DNA from: Christensenella sp. UBA7588
Lineage (GTDB): Bacteria > Bacillota > Clostridia > Christensenellales > CAG-917
Direction of reading: 5' to 3'
DNA: 46,161 nucleotides
NCBI GenBank assembly: GCA_002478945.1
Contig: DLKM01000013.1
Span: 25,662 to 71,822, forward strand
Program-made: the position numbers and the translations under genes
Shown: positions 7,838 to 16,745 of the stretch, in pieces
Layout of the letters: every line of letters starts with the position of its first letter
How positions within the stretch are numbered: the stretch's first letter is position 1
Notes under the pieces: generated by a model
Seen by the model: the letters and a program-made list of their open reading frames with translations, nothing else
Told to the model about the DNA's origin: nothing
The model's database searches: none

Positions 7838-9478
7838 TTACAATATATAAAATTTTGCGTTATTAAGTCCGTAATGTCCGAGCGTCGTCGAGACCGCATC
7901 GGGAGCAACGTAGTCCTGCGCGGCGGACAGTTTGTCGTTGACGACAAGAGATATTGTGTTTGTAAGCACGATATTTCTTTCGGTATATTCTCCGCCCGTC
8001 GGGCAATAGCGCAGTTGAGTGGTTATATCGATTGCAACCAATGCGCCGTCTTTTATCTCGACCACCATTTCGGCTTCGTCTATACGATTATCCTCGTTAA
8101 AGTAGTTCTGCACGTCCGTAACGTTGTCCGTCGGGTTTGAGTTGATGACGTCGGTTATCTTCTTTTGCACGTTGTGCGTTGACGTTTTGTCAAGATAAAT
8201 ATAGTAAAACACGCTTCCGTCTTTTTCCGCTTTTTTGATGCAATCGACGTCGGAATAATCAGCTTTGGCAATGGACGTGAGATAATCGAATCGTTCGTCC
8301 GCACTTATTCCGTCAAGCAACGTATTTGTGTTCGTTCCTTTTCTCGATATGCGATACACTTCGCCCGTCTTGACGTTTCCGACGGTAAACTTAAACGTGT
8401 CCTTATCGTCGGTATCGGTGTGCGCCTTGTACGCAAACGAATGATTGAAGTCCACTCTGCCCGTCTCCGAGTCGGTGTTTTTATACATTCTCGCGATGTA
8501 CTTATCCACGGTGGCGTTTATATTCCACGCAGGGTCAAACTCGTTTCTCGCTTCCAAATCTATCGAATATGCGGATGAATTTTTCAAATCTTCGATTGCC
8601 TTGTCAATAACGTTCATCTCGCTTTTGATTGCGTCTTTTCCGACAATCAGTCCTTGAGTGGACGGAATCGTTATCTTCGAGTCGTTTTCTTTTTGCGTAT
8701 ATGTGAGTTTGATTGTCGCGCTCACGCTTTTGACGGGGAAAGAAATATCCGCGCTCATTTTGAAATCAACGAGTTTTTGCGTATCGTCAAGATTGAAAAA
8801 CAGTTTTACGCCCATAGGGTTCGTAAAGCTCACGCCGTTGAGATTCACTTGCGTTCCGAGTTTTTCGAGTTTTCCGAGAAGTCCCGATACGACGTTGTTG
8901 CTCGATTGAAGCGCAAGCGTTGCAACGTACTTATAATCGGTTTTTCCCGACAATTCGATTTTGCTTATATTTTCCTCTTTCAAACCGTTTACGAGCGCAA
9001 CGAACGGAATGTTGATAAGGTCGAGACCCTCGTCCTCTTTCGGCAAAACCGCAGACTTTTTCACTTCGCCTTTTTCGTTTGCAACAACCTTGATTTTGGC
9101 GTCGTTTTGAGTGTAGATATACTCCGTGGAATCGACGAGCAAAATTCCGCTCGTTTGTCTACGGAATTTGAGGTCGCCCGTAGACGAATTAAATCTGTAT
9201 TTTCCGTCGTAATTCGCATTTGCGGTTTCGGTTATGCCAAGCGCGTCGATAGTGCCTGCAAGATTAAGATAAAAATCGTAGTTTTGCTCGTTTGCGTTCT
9301 TTGCGTTTGTACGAGCCGTGACGAGTTCGCTCGCGGTAGGCAATTTTTCAGGTTCGACGCTTGGTTTTTCAACCTGCGGGGTACTGCCGCCCTTTTCGCC
9401 GCAAGCAACGAGGCAAGCGCACAAAATTATGCACATAGCCACGGCTAATATGGATATAAAAACCGTCTTTTTCATCAT
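7838..9478 (-). CDS. Secreted lipoprotein, unknown function
   Basis: The 546-residue product starts with a lipoprotein signal: a basic MMKK start, a hydrophobic core and a lipobox LVAC with the acylated Cys at 26. A Pro/Glu linker (about 31-45) follows. The mature part looks like two related beta-rich halves of about 230-250 residues, each with 'Y.F......F.....T.....SGILLVDSTEYIYT'-like strands. This recalls large LppX/LolA-like lipid-binding folds in outline, but I see no defining motif. It should be anchored to the outer face of the membrane. AGGGAG lies 5 nt before the first of two ATGs. It is divergent from a small XRE repressor gene, and the promoter region between them holds a palindrome. 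Confidence 0.85.
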   Translation of the reverse strand: MMKKTVFISILAVAMCIILCACLVACGEKGGSTPQVEKPSVEPEKLPTASELVTARTNAKNANEQNYDFYLNLAGTIDALGITETANANYDGKYRFNSSTGDLKFRRQTSGILLVDSTEYIYTQNDAKIKVVANEKGEVKKSAVLPKEDEGLDLINIPFVALVNGLKEENISKIELSGKTDYKYVATLALQSSNNVVSGLLGKLEKLGTQVNLNGVSFTNPMGVKLFFNLDDTQKLVDFKMSADISFPVKSVSATIKLTYTQKENDSKITIPSTQGLIVGKDAIKSEMNVIDKAIEDLKNSSAYSIDLEARNEFDPAWNINATVDKYIARMYKNTDSETGRVDFNHSFAYKAHTDTDDKDTFKFTVGNVKTGEVYRISRKGTNTNTLLDGISADERFDYLTSIAKADYSDVDCIKKAEKDGSVFYYIYLDKTSTHNVQKKITDVINSNPTDNVTDVQNYFNEDNRIDEAEMVVEIKDGALVAIDITTQLRYCPTGGEYTERNIVLTNTISLVVNDKLSAAQDYVAPDAVSTTLGHYGLNNAKFYIL

Positions 9479-9496
9479 TACTTCTCCCTTGTATTG

Positions 9497-9511
9497 ATAG
9501 CGTATCGCTAT
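9497..9511. promoter_or_regulatory. Operator-like palindrome in the lipoprotein leader
   Basis: ATAGCG-TAT-CGCTAT is a perfect inverted repeat just downstream of the predicted lipoprotein transcription start. A related half-site, GCTATCAT (9538-9545), lies inside the promoter spacer. The XRE protein encoded next door is the obvious candidate to bind. Confidence 0.55.
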
Positions 9512-9522
9512 ATTTTGCCAAT

Positions 9523-9551
9523 ATTTTATAACATATTGCTATCATTGTCAA
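9523..9551 (-). promoter_or_regulatory. Promoter of the lipoprotein gene
   Basis: On the minus strand, consensus -35 TTGACA (9551-9546), a 17-nt spacer and -10 TAAAAT (9528-9523). Confidence 0.65.
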
Positions 9552-9562
9552 TAATAAAGCCT

Positions 9563-9769
9563 ATGGAAAGATTTCAACAAGCACTCATAGAACAGCGAAA
9601 ACTCAACAAGCTGACTCAACGACAAGTCGCGCTTGCGCTCGGGATTTCGCAACCTTCCTATATCCGCTATGAAAAAGGTCAAGCCGAACCGACGCTTGAA
9701 AACCTCGTAAAACTTGCGGATTTGTTTGACGTGTCCGTTGATTATTTGCTTGGCAGAAAAGTTTATTGA
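9563..9769 (+). CDS. Small XRE-family DNA-binding protein
   Basis: The 68-residue product is little more than a Cro/CI-type helix-turn-helix domain. It carries LTQRQVALALGISQPSYIRYE followed by the conserved PTLENLVKLADLFDVSVDYLLG ending. It should bind DNA as a dimer. The ATG at 9563 has no clear ribosome binding site and is only about 20 nt from a possible -10 (TATCAT, 9540-9545), so the mRNA may be nearly leaderless. It is divergent from the lipoprotein gene, with palindromic sequence in the shared spacer, suggesting control of that gene and of itself. Confidence 0.88.
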   Translation: MERFQQALIEQRKLNKLTQRQVALALGISQPSYIRYEKGQAEPTLENLVKLADLFDVSVDYLLGRKVY

Positions 9770-9864
9770 CTCAATCGCGTTACCGTAGTTTTGAGCATTG
9801 ACGCAGATTTTGCTCCACACCGATATTCTTAAAAAATTTCCTTAAAAAAGTTGATGAAAATCTA

Positions 9865-9892
9865 TTGACATCCGTCGAAAATATGGTATCAT
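9865..9892 (+). promoter_or_regulatory. Promoter upstream of pyrG
   Basis: A perfect -35 TTGACA (9865-9870), a 16-nt spacer and a -10 TATCAT (9887-9892). The leader would begin near 9899. It contains a small hairpin CGCAA/TTGCG (9919-9935) and then a full terminator before pyrG. Confidence 0.7.
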
Positions 9893-9981
9893 TCCAAATG
9901 TATTTTTTTTGAGGAAACCGCAAAAATTCATTGCGATTTTCATTCGAAAAAAGATACGCTCCACACCCCATAACAAGACCT

Positions 9982-10042
9982 AAAAAGGCGTTTTTTCTTT
10001 TGACTGACTCGGTTAGTTAAAAAAAAACGCCTTTTTTTTGTT
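9982..10042 (+). terminator. Attenuator-like terminator in the pyrG leader
   Basis: A long stem-loop. AAAAAGGCG with its T-run pairs with the A-run and CGCCTTTTT, and the inner arms TTGACTGAC and GTTAGTTAA pair with two G-U wobbles around a TCG loop. A run of T's follows. It lies between the promoter at 9865-9892 and the pyrG start at 10110. It either ends a small RNA of about 140 nt or works as a regulated attenuator. No strong promoter is evident between it and pyrG. The 340-nt gap 9770-10109 holds no gene. Confidence 0.8.
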
Positions 10043-10109
10043 TTTTAAGGGCACAAAACACGATAAATAAACTAAAAAACATACAAATTTTTATCACGGA
10101 GGCACACAA

Positions 10110-11705
10110 ATGAGCAAGTACATTTTCGTAACGGGCGGAGTCGTATCCGGACTCGGCAAAGGCATAGTGGCGGCGTCGCTCGGCAGACTTTTGAAATCCG
10201 CAGGTTACAGCGTTTACGTCGAAAAATTCGACCCGTATATGAACATCGACCCCGGCACGCTCAACCCGACGCAACACGGCGAAGTGTTCGTAACGCAGGA
10301 CGGAGCCGAAACCGACCTCGACCTCGGACATTACGAAAGATTTATCGGCGAAAACCTGTCCAAAAGCTCCTCTCTTACGAGCGGAAAACTCTTTCAATCC
10401 GTCCTCAACAAAGAGCGCGCGGGCGAATACGGCGGAAAGACGGTGCAAATCATTCCCCACGTTACCAACGAAATCAAGGAGCATATTTTGCAAACCGCAA
10501 AAGAATCCGACGCGGACATTCTCATTACCGAAATCGGCGGAACGGTGGGAGATATAGAGAGCCAGCCCTACCTCGAAGCGTTGCGTCAATTCAGCCTCGA
10601 CGTCGGCAGAGAAAACTGCGCTTTTATACACGTTTGTCTGCTGCTTTATATGTCTTGCTCCGACGAATTCAAATCGAAACCCGTGCAACACTCCGTGCGC
10701 GAACTTCAGCGTTTCGGCATATTCCCCGACGTCGTCGTAACGCGCTCGGACAAACAACCTCCCGAAGAAATCATCAAGAAAATCTCTCTGTTCTGTTCTA
10801 TAGACGAGAACGCGGTCGTGCCGAGCACCACCGTCAAATGTCTGTACGACGCACCCGTTATGTTGTATAAAAACGGACTTTATACCGCTATAAGCAAGGC
10901 TTTAAGTCTCGATAACGATTGCAACCTCACGGAATGGAAAAAAACGGTCGCTTCGCTCAAAATCAAATCGGACAAGGTAAAAATCGCAATCGTAGGCAAA
11001 TACGTTTCCTTGCGCGATTCCTATATTTCGCTTGTCGAAGCAATCAAACACGCAGGCGGCGCAAACGGCGTAGGCATAGACCTCAAATGGATAGACAGCG
11101 AAACGATAACCGAAAAAACCGTTGCGAAAGCACTCAAAGACGTCGACGGAATCATTATCCCGGGAGGCTTCGGAACAAGAGGCATTGAAGGAATGATAAC
11201 GACTTGCAAATACGCTCGCGAGCATAAAATACCCTATCTCGGAATTTGCCTCGGAATGCAGGTTACCGTCATCGAATACGCAAGAAACGTCCTTAAAATC
11301 GACGACGCGACAAGCGGAGAATTTTCAGAGAGCGGCTCTCACGTCATAGATATTCTTCCCGACAAAAAGGGCAAAAAAATCGGCGGAACTATGAGGCTCG
11401 GCGCATATCCGTGCGTATTGAAAGACGGCACGGAAATCAAAAAAGCATACGCCGCAGACCAAATCGAAGAAAGACATCGCCACAGATACGAATTTAACAG
11501 CGACTATCTCGAAGCGTTTGAAAACGGAGGTCTCGTTATAAGCGGAAAATCTCCCGACGGTCGTATTGTCGAAACCGTGGAAGTAAAAGACCACCCGTTC
11601 TTCGTGGGCGTACAATTCCACCCCGAGTTTACTTCGAAGCCCGAAACTCCTAATCCCGTTTTTACGGCGTTCGTAAAAGCGGCAAAAGAAAACGAAAAAC
11701 GCTGA
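10110..11705 (+). CDS. pyrG: CTP synthase
   Basis: The 531-residue enzyme makes CTP from UTP, ATP and glutamine, the last step of pyrimidine nucleotide synthesis. The N-terminal synthetase domain opens with the conserved FVTGGVVSGLGKGIVAASLG loop region and has EKFDPYMNIDPGTLNP at about 38-53. The C-terminal class I glutaminase domain has the nucleophile Cys380 in GICLGMQ and the H504/E506 pair in FHPEF. Length is normal for the family. The segment 'VCLLLYMSCSDEF' (about 175-187) departs from the usual HVTLVPY version but keeps the following KPVQHSVREL. GGAGG lies upstream of the ATG. Expression probably depends on reading through the terminator at 9982-10042. Confidence 0.98.
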   Translation: MSKYIFVTGGVVSGLGKGIVAASLGRLLKSAGYSVYVEKFDPYMNIDPGTLNPTQHGEVFVTQDGAETDLDLGHYERFIGENLSKSSSLTSGKLFQSVLNKERAGEYGGKTVQIIPHVTNEIKEHILQTAKESDADILITEIGGTVGDIESQPYLEALRQFSLDVGRENCAFIHVCLLLYMSCSDEFKSKPVQHSVRELQRFGIFPDVVVTRSDKQPPEEIIKKISLFCSIDENAVVPSTTVKCLYDAPVMLYKNGLYTAISKALSLDNDCNLTEWKKTVASLKIKSDKVKIAIVGKYVSLRDSYISLVEAIKHAGGANGVGIDLKWIDSETITEKTVAKALKDVDGIIIPGGFGTRGIEGMITTCKYAREHKIPYLGICLGMQVTVIEYARNVLKIDDATSGEFSESGSHVIDILPDKKGKKIGGTMRLGAYPCVLKDGTEIKKAYAADQIEERHRHRYEFNSDYLEAFENGGLVISGKSPDGRIVETVEVKDHPFFVGVQFHPEFTSKPETPNPVFTAFVKAAKENEKR

Positions 11706-11768
11706 CGACATTCATAGCGCAAACGCATAAACGAGGCGCAGATTCGCACCGTAAGCAATAACGACCAT

Positions 11769-11797
11769 AAAAGAGCGCATTGTGCGCTCTTTTGTTT
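11769..11797 (+). terminator. Terminator of pyrG
   Basis: AAAAGAGCGCA pairs with TGCGCTCTTTT around a three-base loop, followed by T-rich sequence. Confidence 0.85.
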
Positions 11798-11873
11798 TGC
11801 GTTTTGGGTGCGATAGAGCCGAATCGAACGTTTTTAGATTTGCTATCGTGAAAATGCAAATATATGTCGCAAT

Positions 11874-11906
11874 CCGCTTTGCTTTGAGCGGTTTTTTGGA
11901 TATAAT
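11874..11906 (+). promoter_or_regulatory. Terminator-like hairpin overlapping the guaA promoter
   Basis: CCGCT (11874-11878) pairs with AGCGG (11887-11891), followed by TTTTTT (11892-11897). A consensus -10 TATAAT follows at once (11901-11906), leading to guaA. The -35 is weak (TTGCTT, 16-nt spacing) and lies inside the hairpin. The arrangement would stop upstream transcripts right where the guaA transcript begins. No purine riboswitch is seen in the short leader. Confidence 0.55.
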
Positions 11907-11936
11907 TGAGGCATCAATCCCCACTAAGGAGCATTT

Positions 11937-13460
11937 ATGAAAAACCAAACTATTCTCGTTATGGATTTCGGCGGTCAATACAAGGAACTTATCGCGCGCA
12001 CGGTGCGCCGTATGCACGTTTATTCCGTCGTTGAACCTGCAAGCATTTCCGTTGAGAAAATCAAGGAAATGAGTCCTATCGGTATAATTTTTACGGGCGG
12101 TCCTAACAGCGTTTATCTCGACGATGCTCCCAAGTGCGACAACTCTTTGTTCGACCTCGGGATTCCCGTCCTCGGCATCTGCTACGGTATGCAATACGTC
12201 GCACACGCATTCGGCGGAAAGGTCGAAGCTGGCAAAGTGCGCGAATACGGCCCTACAAACGTTCATATCGGCAACTCCGCGCTTTTCAAAGGTCTTGACA
12301 AAGACGAAATTATGCTTATGAGCCACACCGACTTCGTGTCGCGCGTTCCCGACGGCTTTACCGTAACCGCAACGACGGACGATTGTCCCTGCGTTGCCAT
12401 AGAAAACGCGCAAAAGCATATATACGGCGTGCAGTTCCACCCCGAAGTGGAACGCTCCGTCCACGGCGAAAAAGTGCTTGAAAACTTTGTCATCGGCGTA
12501 TGCAAAGCCACTCGCGACTACTCTTTGGACGATTATATCGACACTCAAATTCAACTTATCCGCGAAAAAGTCGGAGACAAAAAAGTGTTGCTCGGTCTCT
12601 CGGGCGGCGTGGACAGTTCCGTCGTGGCGGCTCTCGTGAGCAAAGCAATCCCCGACCGACTTCTTTGCGTGTACGTCGACCACGGCTTTATGCGCAAAGA
12701 CGAAACAAAACAAATAAAAGAGGCTTTCGCGCCCCTTCCGCTCAAACTTCAAGTTGTGGACGCAAGCGAAAACTTCTTGTCAAAAATCGCAGGCGTTACC
12801 GACCCCGAGCGCAAGAGAAAAATCATCGGAGAAGAATTTGTCAAGACGTTTGCCGAAGTCGCAAACTCGCAAAAAGGTTATGACTTCCTTGCGCAAGGCA
12901 CGATTTATCCCGACGTTATCGAATCGGGCGCAAACAACTCCGCAAACATCAAAAGCCATCACAACGTGGGCGGTTTGCCAAAAGATTTGCCGTTTGTCGG
13001 ACTTGTCGAACCGCTTCGCGGTCTTTTCAAAGACGAAGTGCGTATAATCGGCAAAAAACTCGGACTTCCCGACTATCTCGTCAATCGTCAACCCTTCCCG
13101 GGCCCGGGACTTGCAATCCGCACTATCGGCGAAATAACCAAAGAAAAACTCGACATTCTGCGTGATTCCGACGCCATTATGAGAGAAGAAATCGCAAAAG
13201 CAAACGTCAAAGCAGACCAATACTTCGCAGTCGTTACCGACACGAAATCAGTCGGCGTAATCGGCGATTATCGCAACTACGGCTACGTCGTCGTGCTTCG
13301 CGCGGTAACCACGTCGGACTTTATGACGGCAGAATACACTCGCGTACCCTACGACGTGTTGAGCAAGATTTCATCTCGTATCGTCAACGAGGTCAAAGGC
13401 GTGAGCAGAGTGTGCTATGATATTACAGGAAAACCCCCTGCGACCATCGAATGGGAATAA
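11937..13460 (+). CDS. guaA: GMP synthase (glutamine-hydrolysing)
   Basis: The 507-residue enzyme aminates XMP to GMP using glutamine and ATP. The N-terminal glutaminase has the nucleophile Cys82 in GICYGMQ and H168/E170 in FHPE. The ATP pyrophosphatase domain has the P-loop LSGGVDSS at about 221-228. The C-terminal dimerisation domain contains RQPFPGPGLAIR and ends in the conserved KPPATIEWE. Length and all key residues are typical. AAGGAG precedes the ATG. It lies between pyrG and dut on the same strand, so the three form a nucleotide-supply neighbourhood, though each has separate signals. Confidence 0.98.
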   Translation: MKNQTILVMDFGGQYKELIARTVRRMHVYSVVEPASISVEKIKEMSPIGIIFTGGPNSVYLDDAPKCDNSLFDLGIPVLGICYGMQYVAHAFGGKVEAGKVREYGPTNVHIGNSALFKGLDKDEIMLMSHTDFVSRVPDGFTVTATTDDCPCVAIENAQKHIYGVQFHPEVERSVHGEKVLENFVIGVCKATRDYSLDDYIDTQIQLIREKVGDKKVLLGLSGGVDSSVVAALVSKAIPDRLLCVYVDHGFMRKDETKQIKEAFAPLPLKLQVVDASENFLSKIAGVTDPERKRKIIGEEFVKTFAEVANSQKGYDFLAQGTIYPDVIESGANNSANIKSHHNVGGLPKDLPFVGLVEPLRGLFKDEVRIIGKKLGLPDYLVNRQPFPGPGLAIRTIGEITKEKLDILRDSDAIMREEIAKANVKADQYFAVVTDTKSVGVIGDYRNYGYVVVLRAVTTSDFMTAEYTRVPYDVLSKISSRIVNEVKGVSRVCYDITGKPPATIEWE

Positions 13461-13837
13461 AATAATTGCGCCGAATGCTAAACACGCGTCACGTTGCTCA
13501 AACGGCATTGCGGCGATGACAACAAACGCATTTGTTGCCATAAGCCGCATTTGTTCTCGCAACTGCTACCGCGCAACCGATACACGCTATCAGTCGTAGA
13601 GGAATAAAAATTTCTGCCGCAGTTTCGCTATATCGGTTGCTTGGTGTATGCACTTTGTGCATAAGGTTTCGCAACCTTGAGGCGGCTCGGCGGTTGCTCA
13701 GACGGATAGTTGATGCTCACAACGACACTTCGTTAAGTTATAAACTACGGCTCAGCCTGTCTACGAGTGACGACAGGCGCGCATTGCACGCAAGGAATAT
13801 TCCACAATTATTAATTAATAATTATTAATTATTAATT
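13461..13837. other. Hairpin-rich intergenic region
   Basis: No gene is supported here. It holds two abutting hairpins (TATGCAC-TTT-GTGCATA at 13647-13663 and AAGGTT-TCGC-AACCTT at 13663-13678), a longer one (GCCTGTC/GACAGGC, 13755-13778) and a block made almost only of TTAAT/ATTA units (13806-13837). No clear rho-independent terminator follows guaA. Confidence 0.6.
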
Positions 13838-13896
13838 CAAAAATATCGTGCTTGTTATAAAATCAAATCAATAAAACGTAAAAGGCTAACTTATGA
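13838..13896 (+). repeat. 59-bp direct repeat, left copy (dut promoter and start)
   Basis: This matches 14946-15004 at 57 of 59 positions. It includes the TATAAA -10 and the dut-type leader down to an ATG that is followed by ATA TAA, so it encodes nothing here. Sequence on its left side is the AT block instead of the TTTACA -35 found at the right copy. Confidence 0.9.
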
Positions 13897-13911
13897 TATA
13901 AATCGCTTCGC

Positions 13912-14796
13912 TCATTTTCGAATCCTCTTTACCGCTCGCAATTCGATATATCCCCTCTGTCCGCGAGGCTCTAATTGAATGCGCGGATTTTCGTCATCCC
14001 AACGATAGCCGATAACGGAAGGGTCATAACCGTCCATTGCCGCCTGTACGCTACGAATAGCCTCGCAATAATCTTCCTCTTTGAATGCAGGGCCTTGAAA
14101 CATCAGGTACTCCGCTTCCGGCAGATGAATTGTATCGAACCCCTCGGGAATCATTCCCGTATAATCGTTTTCGACCTCCACGCCTTGAACGTATGTGGAC
14201 GTATTCGGTTTTTTATACTTCTCGGGCAACCACATTGAGACAGGTTCTCCGCAGAGCGATTTCATACTCATAAGGATACCCCATACATCGCAGCTGACCT
14301 CCTCGCAATACGGGAAATAGTTTTCCGCCTTTTTGCCACGTTTAATAATGCACAGGCGTTCGGGCTTACGGACGACCTGTATAAAAATTGGTTGAATGTT
14401 TGACACGTCAATGTCCTCCTTTTTAAGTTCTCTGTATTTCACACCGTAAGGGATAAAGAATGTGATAGGAATAGGGTTTTTCATATAATCGCTCGGATTC
14501 AATCCGAATTCGCGGTAAAAAGCCCGTGTAAACGTGTCCAAGTTGCAGAATCCCGCGTCGAATGCCACGTCGCTTACTTTGACGTTGCCGCTTTTTAGTT
14601 GCTTCGCGGCTTGTGTAAGCCGATACTTGCGGATATACTCCGTAGGAGTCAATCCGAGACTGTCTCTAAAAAGCCGATACGAATACCACGGAGAAAATAA
14701 CGATGCGCGCGCCAAATCCGTTAAACTGATTTCTTCCGTATTATTTTTTTCGATATAATCCTGCATTCGTTGGACAGCTAAAACCTGTTCTTTCAT
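13912..14796 (-). CDS. AraC-family regulator with GyrI-like effector domain
   Basis: The 294-residue product has the double helix-turn-helix AraC DNA-binding domain at its N-terminus (about residues 9-105, with ISLTDLARASLFSPWY and the second motif VSDVAFDAGFCNLDTFTRAF). A C-terminal domain (about 130-290) of the GyrI/Rob type follows, which in relatives binds hydrophobic or cationic drugs. This order matches Rob/SoxS-like multidrug regulators. AAGGAGA precedes the ATG. The gene points against guaA and dut and sits exactly between two 59-bp copies of the dut promoter region, which suggests insertion. Codon choice looks less CG-rich than in its neighbours, supporting later arrival, though this was judged by eye. 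Confidence 0.92.
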   Translation of the reverse strand: MKEQVLAVQRMQDYIEKNNTEEISLTDLARASLFSPWYSYRLFRDSLGLTPTEYIRKYRLTQAAKQLKSGNVKVSDVAFDAGFCNLDTFTRAFYREFGLNPSDYMKNPIPITFFIPYGVKYRELKKEDIDVSNIQPIFIQVVRKPERLCIIKRGKKAENYFPYCEEVSCDVWGILMSMKSLCGEPVSMWLPEKYKKPNTSTYVQGVEVENDYTGMIPEGFDTIHLPEAEYLMFQGPAFKEEDYCEAIRSVQAAMDGYDPSVIGYRWDDENPRIQLEPRGQRGYIELRAVKRIRK

Positions 14797-14818
14797 TTCT
14801 TATCTCCTTACGCTACCC

Positions 14819-14824
14819 ATTATA
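14819..14824 (-). promoter_or_regulatory. Probable -10 of the AraC-family gene
   Basis: A consensus TATAAT on the minus strand, about 22 nt before the start codon. No good -35 is seen, as is common for activator-dependent or autoregulated promoters. Confidence 0.4.
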
Positions 14825-14945
14825 TCGCACGGCAAAAATAATTTCTCGACTTTCTTTGCCTTTTTATATACACAAAGCCGATACCTCGCTTCGCACGATT
14901 TAATTTTGAGGTTTTATAAATATATATCATATTTTTATTACTTTA

Positions 14946-15004
14946 CAAAACTATCGTGATTGTTATAAAATCAAATCAATAAAACGTAAAAGGCTAACTT
15001 ATGA
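14946..15004 (+). repeat. 59-bp direct repeat, right copy, with active dut promoter
   Basis: Matches 13838-13896 with two mismatches. Here a -35 TTTACA (14942-14947), a 16-nt spacer and a -10 TATAAA (14964-14969) make a usable promoter. The repeat runs to the fourth base of the dut coding region. This is presumably the functional copy. Confidence 0.88.
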
Positions 15005-15444
15005 ACACCGTAACCGTAAAATTCAAAAAACTCAACCAAAACGCAATCGTTCCCAAATATGGCACGCCGTATGCGGCAGGAGCAGACCTGTATGCTTGCG
15101 AGGGCAAAGACGTTTTGGTCGAACCGCATCAAACGGTGTTTATCCATACGGGCATTGCGGTTGCGATTCCCGACGGTATGGTGGGATTGATATACGCGCG
15201 TAGCGGACTTGCAAGCAAACGCTCGCTCGCACCTGCAAACAAAGTCGGCGTTATCGACAGCGATTACAGGGGCGAAATTATCGTATCGCTTCACAATCAC
15301 GGCGACGTCGCGCAAATCGTTGCCGACAAAGAACGCATTGCCCAACTCGTGATTGCGCCCTATTACACCGCCGATTTCGTTGAGGACGAACTTGACGACA
15401 CCGCCCGCGGAGCAAACGGTTTCGGTAGCACGGGCAAATTGTAA
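15001..15444 (+). CDS. dut: dUTP diphosphatase
   Basis: The 147-residue trimeric-type dUTPase hydrolyses dUTP to dUMP and pyrophosphate, keeping uracil out of DNA and feeding thymidylate synthesis. All five motifs are present: AGADLYA (26-32), ARSGLA (66-71), GVIDSDYRGEI (83-93), RIAQLVI (112-118) and the C-terminal RGANGFGSTG (136-145). Motif 2 has Ala instead of the usual Pro before Arg, a mild variation. An AAAGG sequence precedes the ATG. Its promoter and first four bases are duplicated about 1.1 kb upstream, with the AraC-family gene in between. Confidence 0.96.
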   Translation: MNTVTVKFKKLNQNAIVPKYGTPYAAGADLYACEGKDVLVEPHQTVFIHTGIAVAIPDGMVGLIYARSGLASKRSLAPANKVGVIDSDYRGEIIVSLHNHGDVAQIVADKERIAQLVIAPYYTADFVEDELDDTARGANGFGSTGKL

Positions 15445-15464
15445 TAACTGACGTTTACGCAACA

Positions 15465-15498
15465 AAAAACAACTCGGAAAACCGAGTTGTTTTTATTT
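15465..15498. terminator. Bidirectional terminator between dut and the esterase gene
   Basis: CAACTCGG pairs with CCGAGTTG around AAAA. A-rich sequence to the left and T-rich sequence to the right let it work on both strands. Confidence 0.9.
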
Positions 15499-15512
15499 TA
15501 CGCACGTTGCTT

Positions 15513-16649
15513 TTATTCGTTTTCTTTGAGAAACGCGACGGTACGCGTCATTGCTTCTTTTGAGATTTTGAGGAATTGCGCCACCGCAAATGCGTGGACA
15601 GCCCACTTTCCTTCCCCGTGATAATGTTCGAATTTTACTCCGAGACTGCGCAATTTATCAACAAAATCAAAGGTAAGCACCGCAAGTTTGTCGTTCTCTC
15701 CCGAGATAGCAAACGTCGGAGGGAAATTAGGCGTTATCCAGTTTATCGGAGAAATCTCTTTCTTAAATTCGTCGTCGCACTCCTCGACGGGTGTGCCGCC
15801 GCAATAGGACTGCGTGTAAATACCTATATTCTTAAAGCCCGTATGCACGGCTTTTTCCATATCGTACACGCCGCAGTTGAGCATAAGCGCGGAAATTTTT
15901 TGGTCTTTCGACACTTCGTCCAGATTGAACCTTGCGGCGTATTCGGGATTTGTCGAAATCGCACCTGCCATACTGCTGAGATGCGCGCCTGCAGACTCTC
16001 CGCCCACGAATATGCTGTCCATATCGATATTGTATTCTTCGGCGTGTTCTTTGAGCCACGCAAACGCTTTATAGACGTTTTCTATCATCTGCGGATGTTT
16101 GTAAAACGGTGCTTCCCCGTAATACAGACTTGCCACGAAATATCCCGTTTTTTCACAAAGTACGGTCGTATACGCCTCTCTCGTTTCGGGAAGTCCGCCT
16201 ATCCAACCGCCACCGTGTATATATACGAAAACTTTGGCTTTTTTACTGCGGTCTCTGTCTTTTCTCTCGTAAAAATCGAGATATAACTTTTTGTCGTCGG
16301 GAGCGTATCTTACAAATCTCGTGGTTTTTACTTTGTGCGAACGACGAAAACTGAAAACCGTACACCAACCCAAAAACTCGTTCTTTGCGTGTCCGCCGGC
16401 AACGTACAGATACTTTGCGTCGTAAGCCGCTTTTTTTGCCTGTTTCTTTGCGTATCTGACCGCTTTCGACGACGCCTCTTTTATGTTTTCTTTGGCGTAT
16501 AAGATTTTTGCTTCTCTTTCTTCTCGTCTGATTTTGCGCTCCAAATCGTCGCGTCTTTTCTCGAGTTCGTCCTTTTTGAGGTCGAACAGAGGTCTTTTAC
16601 CGAATTCTTCGAGCGCGGTATTGTTAGATGTAAATATGTGTCTTTTCAT
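15513..16649 (-). CDS. Alpha/beta hydrolase, HSL-type esterase, with N-terminal coiled coil
   Basis: The 378-residue product has a charged, helical N-terminal region (about residues 22-78, rich in Lys, Arg, Glu and Ala) that looks like a coiled coil. A hormone-sensitive-lipase-type alpha/beta hydrolase follows. Its oxyanion motif HGGGW is at 145-149, the nucleophile is S219 in GESAG, and the likely acid and base are D320 (GEND) and H352 (WAVHAF). It should hydrolyse small carboxylic esters; the substrate is unknown. There is no signal peptide, so it is probably cytoplasmic. No good ribosome binding site precedes the ATG at 16649. The coiled-coil extension is unusual for this family and may mediate assembly or binding. 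Confidence 0.88.
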   Translation of the reverse strand: MKRHIFTSNNTALEEFGKRPLFDLKKDELEKRRDDLERKIRREEREAKILYAKENIKEASSKAVRYAKKQAKKAAYDAKYLYVAGGHAKNEFLGWCTVFSFRRSHKVKTTRFVRYAPDDKKLYLDFYERKDRDRSKKAKVFVYIHGGGWIGGLPETREAYTTVLCEKTGYFVASLYYGEAPFYKHPQMIENVYKAFAWLKEHAEEYNIDMDSIFVGGESAGAHLSSMAGAISTNPEYAARFNLDEVSKDQKISALMLNCGVYDMEKAVHTGFKNIGIYTQSYCGGTPVEECDDEFKKEISPINWITPNFPPTFAISGENDKLAVLTFDFVDKLRSLGVKFEHYHGEGKWAVHAFAVAQFLKISKEAMTRTVAFLKENE

Positions 16650-16686
16650 ACTCGTCTAATCTTGCGTTTTTCTTTTTGTTTTCGAT

Positions 16687-16733
16687 ATAAAAAAGGTTTA
16701 TCTTTGCTTTTTGTGCGGATAAACCTTGTTTTT
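16687..16733 (-). terminator. Terminator after cysS
   Basis: AAGGTTTATC (16693-16702) pairs with GATAAACCTT (16718-16727). On the minus strand a T-rich tail follows, ending the ftsH-cysE-cysS operon. Confidence 0.8.
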
Positions 16734-16745
16734 TGCGGTTATTTA